The notes beneath the pieces are model-generated. The model ran no database searches. It saw only the letters and a program-made list of their open reading frames with translations, and had not been told where the DNA came from. From Hemibagrus wyckioides (taxonomy: Eukaryota > Chordata > Actinopteri > Siluriformes > Bagridae), in assembly GCF_019097595.1 (NCBI RefSeq), contig NC_080718.1, forward strand, positions 18,386,657 through 18,450,656: a stretch of 64,000 nt of DNA, read 5' to 3'. Shown in pieces: positions 56,001 to 64,000 of the stretch. Each line of letters starts with the position of its first letter. Position 1 is the stretch's first letter. The translations under genes were made by a program, and so were the position numbers.

Positions 56001-57154
56001 TTTGTGGCCACTCTGATGGTTTGTTGACTGGGTTCCTATGTAACAGAAGTTTTTTTTTTTTTTTTCGTGTTATGGGGCTATTTATTGTTTCCCAGCTTTA
56101 ATGTTGTGTTTGGCAGAACTCGAGTCTATGGTTAAGTGTTTGATTATTTTTTCAGAAGCTCTTCACAGAAGACCTCAATGCCTCCCTTTGTCACATAGAG
56201 AAAGACCCGTGACAACTGCTTTCTACAGCAGAAATGTTTATCACTCAGTATGACATTATTTTGACATCGTTCACGACATCACGAAAGTATTAGATTAAAG
56301 TTTAATGTTAATGAAGTCAGGCGTGTGTGACGAAAACGATTTACCTTCAGTGTGAAACTTCTTCAAAACACACATTTATTCTCTTTGCATCTTTAAACTG
56401 CAGCATGTTAGTTTCTGATAAGATGATCCATCTTTCCGCATCTTCTTCCTGACTCACGGGCGAGACACGGCACTTTGAAGTCTTGTGGCTGTATCGGGCT
56501 AAAAAAGCTTCCTTATCCAACAGTGTCCATATCAAATTACTCTCCCAGTCCTTTGAAGAGCTCGCTCATTTTTCTTACAGCCTTTCTATTTACCATGTGG
56601 TTTGCAAGCCATCGAACCTTTTTTTTTTTTTTTTGCCTCTCAGACTTGTGCTCTTGTATTCCACTTTTCCTTCCCTCGCTTGATTGAAATTGTCTGACCG
56701 CGTCTCTGTGATTGCACGTATCGGCCCTCTTTGTTTGGGAAACCCACATGCGTACTCTAATTCGTCTGAGTTCTTACTAAAGTTAATTAAAAAAAATAAT
56801 AATAATTGTTACCTTGCACTTAAAACAATATAAACTGTTTTTGGGAATTTCACTGACTCAATGTTAGCACTAAAGTAAATGTTACATGCTGAGGTATTTG
56901 TTTTGACCATGTAAAATTAACTTGTTGATACACAGTGATGCAGAGTAAATACACACGGCGTTAGACACATATGATTGAGGTTTAGGCAAAAACGTCAGCG
57001 AGCAGATGGAACACGCTTAGAAATAATAGTGTGTTAAAGACCCCTAATTAGTCTCTGGACATTGCTTCAACCTGGTAGACAAACTAAACTCAGGTGAGAC
57101 CTGTTTGTCTAAATGGAAATGCATTTAAATGTAAATAAGACACAGCCCCCTCAT

Positions 57155-57182
57155 GAAAAAATAAATAAATAAATAAATAAAA
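57155..57182. repeat. (AAAT)n microsatellite
   Basis: AAATA units in an AT-rich stretch. Confidence 0.85.
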
Positions 57183-58101
57183 AAAGATTGACTTTAAAAT
57201 GTAGTGTCATGAAACACCCACAGGCCTCAGCGCTCTCTCCAGGCTAGTTGGGTTCATTAATATCGCATTTCAGTGCCAAAGTTTTGTTAACCAATTAACG
57301 CCATTAACCCTCACTGCTCAGCCCGCAGGACCACCGTGCTCACGAAATGAGAAGCACATGCACCCGTGAGCACTGTAACACGCTTGTAATTGATTAGTGA
57401 TGCCTGGAGAACTGTGAGGTTAACACCACATGCCTGGATCATGGCTACGACAGGGCTCGCCTTCTGCGACCTGATGTCTTTCACCAGGTCCACTTCAGTC
57501 CAGTCGTTTGCTCTCGTGCTCAGTTTTGTGAGTTGATTCGATTTTTTGGACAGGAAGTCGTGTTGAGGTCATGCTGAATGATCATCTCGTGGATGTGGTG
57601 TTCTCTTTCTTGGGAATCTTAGTTAGTTTTAGTGAATAAATAAAATAGCAAGTATTGATGTGATGTACTTATTGGAAATAAAATACACTTTTCACACACA
57701 ATTCTGAGCGTGAGCTTCCCTGCCTGGTCTTGTGTTTAAAGCGTGGCTGTACGCAGACGGTGATGACAAACCCACTGCGTGTCTCAGTGTCAGTATCAGT
57801 GCTGAGCGCTCCTGCAGGAGAAGCCTATCATTTCCCAATTATGAGAAGCCTTATGCTGAAACTTCTGTAAGTACAGCATTTCATTATAAACTTCTACCAA
57901 CTCTGCCGGTTCCTTTTATATTTTTATCTTGTCTTTCTTTTTAGTTATCAGTTCCTGGTTCGTGGGTGTTGCCTTGATTACTTCATTTAGTTTCCTTCAC
58001 ATTTTGCGTACATTAGTATATTTGAAAATCTTGTGGTATTCAAATGCACTTTGCATATATTTTGTTTTTTGCGTGTGGTTTTTCATCCGTCACCTTCCCG
58101 G

Positions 58102-58103
<2 letters not shown>

Positions 58104-58155
<52 letters not shown>
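58104..58155. repeat. (CT)n microsatellite
   Basis: About 25 CT units, 0.7 kb downstream of the runx2 distal exon in transcript orientation. Confidence 0.95.
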
Positions 58156-58156
<1 letters not shown>

Positions 58157-58856
58157 GCCCGGAGTTCTTAAAAAGCAGTCCGCAAAACTTTTATAGCACA
58201 TTTCTCTCCTCTTTTTTAACAAAAAGCCCCATTTAAAGACAGTTTTGATTTCTGAAGTCAGCTTCCTGTTCGTGTTTAAAGTCAAAACTAACCTCCTGAC
58301 GAAGGCGTAGAGGGGGGAGGCTTTGTAGGACTGCATTCATGCCTAAGAAATTCATTCCTGTGCATGTTTCTAGCTGAGAAATACCGAAATACATTCAGGT
58401 CAAATCAAAGCCCGTGTCTGTAAATAGATTTAAACACACATGCGTACAACACACTCCCGCTCCCATAGTCACATCTAAAGCCATTCTTCCACATCTTGAT
58501 TTAATGCGGCCTGTAAATCGAAATGGAGTCACTGTTTATATGTTTCAAAGCCATTTTTCCCCCTCTGTCATCGTTCCACAAATATAGATTTAAGTTCTAC
58601 AAACACGAACAGTTTGCAAACATGTCAGCTTCTTAACATGTTTGCAAAAGTAAGCACTGGACGCATTCTCTGTCGCAAAGTGGCTCTCGTGCATCGTGCC
58701 CTAAGCCTGGTGTGATGAAGTGTGCACGTGTGTGTGTGCATGTGCATGACTGCTTATTGACCTGGAGCCGGTGCATTTTGCCGAGGTGGCTTCCGAATGA
58801 CCCGCGCCTGAACCACAGCACACCGAAATGAAAATAAATTTTTTCACAGCACTTAC

Positions 58857-58914
58857 CCCAGAAGAAGTTTTGCTGACACGGAGTGACCGAGCTGAAAAGG
58901 CTGTTAGATGCCAT
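58857..58914 (-). CDS. runx2: runx2 distal (P1) first coding exon
   Basis: ATG at 58914-58912 opens MASNSLFSSVTPCQQNFFW and the exon ends with a single G before the donor GTAAGT; 58 nt. Splicing to 41328 in exon 2 gives ...[15 protein letters not shown] and keeps the frame, for a 472-aa product. The sequence matches the bone-specific type II N-terminus of vertebrate RUNX2 with one conservative change (T to S). This exon lies in supt3h intron 2 on the opposite strand. Two in-frame GTG codons precede the ATG but need not be used. Confidence 0.96.
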
Positions 58915-59600
58915 CACCACACTTGGATATATCCTCGCCAGATAACGTCTCCTTTCGAGGTCGCCGTGACCCTGGACGTGCTAAACTGAGAGCACAAACC
59001 ATATCAGGCCATATGGAAGAAAAAAAAACCCTCAGCAAGCCTTACATGTCATTAATGAAGCGCTCAGTACAGTGCACACTATTTGTGTATTGCCACATGT
59101 CAGAGAGAGAGAGAGAGTGAAAGAGAGAGAGAGAGAGTGAGTGAGTGAGTGAGTGAGTGTAAAGCACAGCACAGATATTGGATGGAGCAGAATGAAGCCG
59201 ATACGAGTGTGGTTAGAGCGTACTTACTGACTTGTCGGGTCTCTGGGAGTGGGGTTGACCCGCGCCGATTAACCATTTACGCCCCAGTGGCTCCCTGCAC
59301 TCGTCCTGGGCAAAGCGCTCGCACCGCACTTGTGGTTCTGTGGTTGTTTGTGAGGGGAATGAAACATTCTCACCATCCAAAAAACGTGTATGCTTTCAAA
59401 CACACTTTTTTCCCCCTCCTTGTGGGCTGTTACTGGAGAGGCTGGGTCATGTGTTTTGTGACATCAGAGCACAAAAGTAGAGTGAGACAGCCTCTATCGT
59501 CCTCCTTTCGCTCATGCTGTGTGTTTTTTTTTTTTTCTTCTTCTTCTTCTTTTTCCCCCCTCGTCCCGTCAGCAGCTCAACGTTTCCTCCACACATCCAC
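58915..59600 (-). promoter_or_regulatory. runx2: runx2 distal promoter P1 and 5' UTR
   Basis: On the minus strand, paired RUNX sites AACCACAGAACCACA at 59345-59331 and a third AACCACA at 59214-59208 (TGTGGTT on plus). A homeodomain-type AAATGGTTAATC lies between them (near 59280-59269). From memory this spacing and sequence closely follows mammalian RUNX2 P1, where RUNX2 autoregulates its own promoter and 5' UTR. A GA-rich plus-strand tract (59101-59158; CT-rich in the transcript) lies between these sites and the start codon, similar to the pyrimidine-rich 5' UTR of mammals. The exact start site cannot be read from sequence. Confidence 0.8.
59101..59158. repeat. (GA)n/(GAGT)n purine-rich tract in the runx2 P1 5' UTR
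   Basis: GA units followed by GAGT units; CT/ACTC in the runx2 transcript. Confidence 0.9.
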
Positions 59601-59716
59601 ACAGAAGAATGAGCTCCGGCTCCGCGAGGAAGGGGCCGGAGCTCTCGACTTTTCAACAGAACTTCATCTCATTTGCAGCTCTGAGCACATGGAGAGATTT
59701 TTTTCCTCCCGCTCTC

Positions 59717-59742
59717 TCTCTCTCTCTCTCTCACTTTCCTAG
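59717..59742. repeat. (TC)n microsatellite
   Basis: About ten TC units upstream of runx2 P1. Confidence 0.9.
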
Positions 59743-59936
59743 AGTTTACAGAATCCCGATGCTCTCTGATGATGATTAACAGTCAATCAAATCAGTGAAC
59801 AGCTCCTTTGTTTTTAATTGCAGCTCAGACTCATGACTGATATTCCTCAAACACTCAAATACTTAATATTTATTTGTATTCATCTTTGCTGGATTGTTTC
59901 TCTGGACTTTCAATGGATGGCTCACAATGTGCTTGC

Positions 59937-59938
59937 TC

Positions 59939-59970
<32 letters not shown>

Positions 59971-59992
59971 TGAGTGTGTGTGTGTGTGTGCT
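59937..59992. repeat. TG/GA compound microsatellite
   Basis: TG, then GA, then TG units. Confidence 0.9.
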
Positions 59993-60376
59993 ACATAATT
60001 GACCCTGCATGCAGTGACAGCGTGGAGACTGGTGTAGGTTCAGTGTTAAATCACGTCTGTCTTTCTCCTGCTCTCTCCTGCCGCGCTCTCCATAGTGGGA
60101 ATTAGCAGCAGTGATTCATCAGCATGTCTCACACACCTTGCAGGCTGGAGCTTTGGCAGCGGCTCATAGCTGCCTCCACACTCTTCAGCTCAGGTGAAAA
60201 ATGTGCTGTAGTAATTCATGTCCATGCTATTTTTTTTTTCCCGGTTCAGGGTCACACCGGGTGCCTGTAGTGAATGTGTAATTATTCAGCCAGATTGGAT
60301 TTATGGTTTGTTGCAAGGAAAGCAGACGTGGTTGCTATTTTTGAATTGTCTTACATTTTTGTCAACTCTGTGTGAC

Positions 60377-60530
60377 ACACACACACACACACTTTGCTAT
60401 TACAGGCTGATAAAGATAGGAAGTATGTGTGTATATATATATTTATACATAAACACACACTTTGCTGTTACAGACTGATAAAGACAGATAAAGACAGGAT
60501 AAAGACATGTATTTATACATAGACAATAGG
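60377..60530 (+). repeat. Local tandem duplication with CA tract
   Basis: The segment with ACACACTTTGCTATTACAGG, then CTGATAAAGA and ATTTATACATA, occurs twice about 75 bp apart, the second copy with a short GATAAAGACA triplication. Confidence 0.8.
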
Positions 60531-61396
60531 CAAAAATGTCAATATCACAGTATATCAAAGCGTTTATATGATAAATGATGAGCAGAATGTAGAGTATGAG
60601 GTTATAGAGATTATTAAAAAGAGGTTATAAAAAAAATAAAAAATCCTGGTAGTGACAAAGTAATATTGCAATAAAAATAATAAATAAATGTAAAAAAAAA
60701 AAAGGAAATAAAAAAATCAGTTTCCAGCAGTAGAAAATTGGCTTATTGGCTGCTTATTATATATAAATTTAAAAGATATATTTACAAAAAAAGATATCAT
60801 GATACTTATGATATCTCAAAAAACAAACAAACAAACAAACAAAAAAAACAGTATCACTATTTTATCCTTATGTTACCCAGCCTTATGAACCGGTGTATTA
60901 CCTGCGCTGCAGCAGGATGAAATCACATGTACGTTGTATATTTATTTACTTTTTATCTATATGACTTTGTTTATTGTCTATATTAATTAAAAAATTTAGC
61001 TTAGAAAGGACAGAATTTACAGAGAAGCAGGGTGACTAGGGCAATCGTCCTTCATCGACCATGCAATCGAAGTGCTTCTACAGCTCAAGGGCCATTTATC
61101 TAGACCACAAGTGTCGTATAATTACTGTTACTATTCGCCTTCGGCTTTTTCTTAAGTCTTTCATAGCTAAGGTCCGGTTACTGTGAGCTTGCGGCGCTAA
61201 AAAAGAAAGAAAATATTAAAAAATCTCATCTCTTATGGCTGTACAGGATGTGGCGAGGCTATAACAGGAAACGCCTCAGCCACAACTGCCTCTTAAGGCT
61301 CCAAGGTGATGTGAAGTGATATTCCTTCAGCAGTGCATTAAGCATCCATCACATTCAGTGCAGCGCTATTGTACTTTCCTTCTCTGTGGAAACGTT

Positions 61397-61432
61397 ATAT
61401 ATATATATATATATACACACACACAAATGCAC
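61397..61432. repeat. (TA)n(CA)n microsatellite
   Basis: TA units followed by CA units. Confidence 0.9.
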
Positions 61433-62635
61433 ACACTCTCCCTCAGACCTCACTGCCATGCTGGATTCCAGACACCTCATCATTTATTTCATGATATTTC
61501 ATATGGATAATTTTCTCCTTAGCATGCGTCCGTGCTGCAGTCGTGGTGTCTGTGCTGTTTTAGGTGAGCGGCGGTGGTCCCTGTGCAGGCGCACCGCTTT
61601 TTCGTGGCCAGTGTGTAAGGAGAAACCGGAATGTGCGGTGCCCGTTTCAGGCTGGGTTTTAGCTTGGCGAGCGTCACTGCGGACCACACAGGCATAAACA
61701 GGGCTTTAGATGGTAGAACATTATTCCTGGCTTGTGCAAAAAACCCGCACTAATGCCTCTAGGAGACATTACTCTCCCACTAGGTGATCTGAAAGATTAC
61801 ACAAATTACCGGCGTTGTTGGATTTGCCGCCGCAGCACCGTTCAGAGGGTCAGTATGCGCTGATGACCGCACCGAGATGACATTACTCCAGTCACAGCCG
61901 AATCGCCCATCACTACGCCGTAGACGTGACATCGTCGCTCTTCCTGATGTGTGTTCTAGAATATTCTCTTTAACAAACTTAACAGAAGTTAGTCACGCTT
62001 ACATACTACTTCTCTTCCTCTAACTACTGACTACTTTTTAAAGCTACAGCATTTTACATTTCCCATAACAGGAAATTGTTTAATGAAATGCTTAAAAATG
62101 TTATACACTGTTTAATTGTTTAAAAGTCGAAGCCAGAAATAGGGTTCCATTCAATCCAAATGGGTTGAATACTTGAATACTTAAATTAGCATGTGAAATC
62201 GGGGTTTATTGGACAAATACGACTTTATTTACTTACAAACCGTGCTGTTTCGGAGGTAGGTGGTTCAAAAATAAGAATTACTGTGAGTCTGCTGTGTTCA
62301 TTTCTGGTGTAATCAGAGATTTTATCCAATACAAACACAACACTGCCTACACTCCAGCTTAAAAATACAACCAGGCTTAGAAATCCGTGCCATGTGTCTC
62401 ATGGTCAGGTTTATGAATCAGATTTTCAGAGGTGCCCTTTTGTCTGATTTTTTTTCCCTTTTTTTTCTTTTTGTTTGGGGGGGGGGATTTGGTCTTTTGC
62501 AGAAAAAATAAACACAATAAAATAAAAAGATATTTTTACACCTAGTTTTAGTTAAAGATGTGTAAATATTGTACTTTTGCCTGGTAGGAAGTGAAGATGA
62601 TTTCAGGTGCAGGAGTGAATTTAGCCAAACTCCTG

Positions 62636-62691
62636 TACACACACACACACACACACAGACAAAGAGAGAGAGAGAAAGAGAGCTACCTCTT
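62636..62691. repeat. (CA)n(GA)n compound microsatellite
   Basis: CA units followed by GA-rich units. Confidence 0.9.
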
Positions 62692-63226
62692 AGTGCTTGG
62701 TCATACTTGGCGGATTTTGTCAGCTCCAGTGGCTTTTTCTTGCGGCAAGGCCACTTCTTCAGAACGGCAATTAAAGGAGAAGAGCCTGTCATTTTTGACA
62801 ATTATCACAAGTCCAGTTGCCTGGCAAACTGGCACTCACACACAGTGACGCTCCAAATGATGTCAGTCTGAGCGTACGATGTCATTTAACGCAGAGGTAG
62901 AGGGAAAGAAACAACTTCTGCTCCAAACAGAACTCGGAGTTTATGGATTATTTACAGCCGTCTTTAACGCGTCACGAGCTGAGAATATCCTCAGGGCAGT
63001 GTTTGTGGCGTGACACCTGTCTGCAGTGGACGCTCAGATGCCTTCATCCGATGCTAGTCCACTCCTGTCCTTTAGAATCAGTTGAGTTTTTTGTCTTTGG
63101 GGTCTACTTAAAGATGAGATATGAGATGTAGCTTTATTAAAGCCAATGTTGAGGAAATTCAAGTTGACATGTACGAGGAGAGAAAATCGATCACAAATAG
63201 TGTCAAATAACAAGTAATACAAGTTA

Positions 63227-63302
63227 AAAAAATAAATAAATGAATGAATGCATAAATAAATAAATAAATAAATAAATGAAATGCGTAAATCAATAAATAA
63301 AA
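63227..63302. repeat. (AAAT)n/(AATG)n tetranucleotide tract
   Basis: AAAT units interrupted by GAATGAATG and TGAAATGCG. Confidence 0.9.
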
Positions 63303-63942
63303 GTAAAACTGAACATTAAAATAAATAATCTAGATGCTCTTTATGTGAAGATTTAATCAGAAATTCATTTATTTTCTTAACATTATTCATTTTTTGTTGT
63401 TGTTTCAAATCAAATTTGTCACAGAAATGTGAAATAATCAAAGTAAAAGTGCACACACTGTGATCTTCAGCTCCCCTGGCCGATTGTGTCCAATTAGTTT
63501 GTGTTAAAACCGTGGGAGGCAGACAGGAGCGCCGCTTCAGCCCCACACACCAGCGAGAAGCTGCACTGATCTTCTAATCAACAACATCAGGATATTCTCG
63601 GCTAAATCAGAAGGCAGGGCTTTAAGTCGTATTACCGCGAGGGAAAGCGATACGCCGCTCTTTACTCGCATTTCTCATTTCTCTGTTGCGACTTTCCAAA
63701 AGAATGTCTGGACGTCTCGCGCTTTCCCTCAGACTCGAGGCTGCGCTTATTTTCTCCACTCAGACTTACATTCATTAGAATTTGTACGCAGAAGGAAACT
63801 TCTGGCTCTCTTCAGCCGGCTCCATGCTGCTGCTGCTGCTGCTCTCTGCCTCGAGTCTGACTCAACAACTTCCTGCCTTTTTTTGTAATGAATTGAAATA
63901 AACGTCTCTGAAATTTTAGAATTGGTTTATTTTACCCCAAGT

Positions 63943-63944
<2 letters not shown>

Positions 63945-63980
<36 letters not shown>

Positions 63981-64000
63981 ACACTCTCTCTCTCTCTGTC
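63945..64000. repeat. (TC)n microsatellite at the window end
   Basis: TC units with GTC interruptions; continues to the last base. Confidence 0.9.

Larger units (their letters stand above)
46967..64000 (+). other. supt3h: supt3h intron 2 (continues beyond window), containing runx2 P1
   Basis: About 17 kb without a further recognisable supt3h exon. Apart from the runx2 distal exon and promoter (58.85-59.6 kb, minus strand), it holds microsatellites, an 8-bp tandem array (47897-47950), a fold-back element (52457-52650), and AT-rich filler. Frames of up to 197 aa here are chance or antisense. Confidence 0.7.

Noticed and set aside
59149..59742. 197-aa plus-strand open frame
   Set aside because: It runs antisense across the runx2 P1 promoter and 5' UTR, contains low-complexity F/S runs from simple repeats, and shows no family resemblance.
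59577..59742. Possible small exon starting MSSGSARKGPELSTF on the plus strand
   Set aside because: It continues into poly-S/L from a TC repeat, has no convincing donor, and lies antisense just upstream of runx2 P1.

Overview
The window is vertebrate, almost certainly teleost, genomic DNA. Coding sequence is split into short exons with GT/AG junctions, and most of the sequence is AT-rich non-coding DNA with many microsatellites, Tc1-like transposon relics and SINE/LINE-type fragments of fish type. The repeats hint at an ostariophysan such as a catfish or characin, but that is a weak inference. Nearly all long open frames outside the exons listed here are chance or antisense frames.

Layout: (1) 1-206 (+), the last coding segment of enpp4, an ectonucleotide pyrophosphatase/phosphodiesterase family membrane protein. 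(2) 2707-6077 (+), a complete six-exon clic5 gene (250 aa, CLIC5A-type start), with a 3' UTR probably ending near 7.25 kb. (3) 7.3-18.5 kb, intergenic DNA with two Tc1-like relics and LINE-tail fragments. (4) 21805-58914 (-), a complete runx2 gene: six common coding exons, a proximal (P2) MRIP start in exon 2, and a distal (P1) MASN exon 17.5 kb upstream. Splice phases are consistent for both isoforms (458 aa from P2, 472 aa from P1). (5) 46863 onward (+), the first coding exon of supt3h, whose promoter appears to lie near 43.2-43.4 kb, between the two runx2 promoters. The rest of supt3h lies beyond the window, so runx2 P1 and its distal exon sit inside a supt3h intron on the opposite strand.

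This is the gene block found on human 6p21.1 (SUPT3H-RUNX2-CLIC5-ENPP4). The interleaving of supt3h with the two runx2 promoters is an ancient arrangement, kept here in a compact form. The P1 region carries paired RUNX sites (AACCACAGAACCACA on the minus strand) and a third RUNX site, consistent with autoregulation. Whether the gene is runx2a or runx2b cannot be decided from sequence alone.

I found no CRISPR array, operon or novel multi-gene system. The observations most worth checking are repeat tracts next to 3' splice sites in three genes (a TG tract at the runx2 P1-isoform acceptor, a TG tract at the supt3h exon acceptor and a 20-unit ATT tract at clic5 exon 2), a strongly reduced Q/A region in Runx2, a fold-back MITE-like element between the runx2 promoters, a perfect 88-bp AT-cored palindrome in runx2 intron 3, and an apparently flipped enpp4 orientation relative to human.
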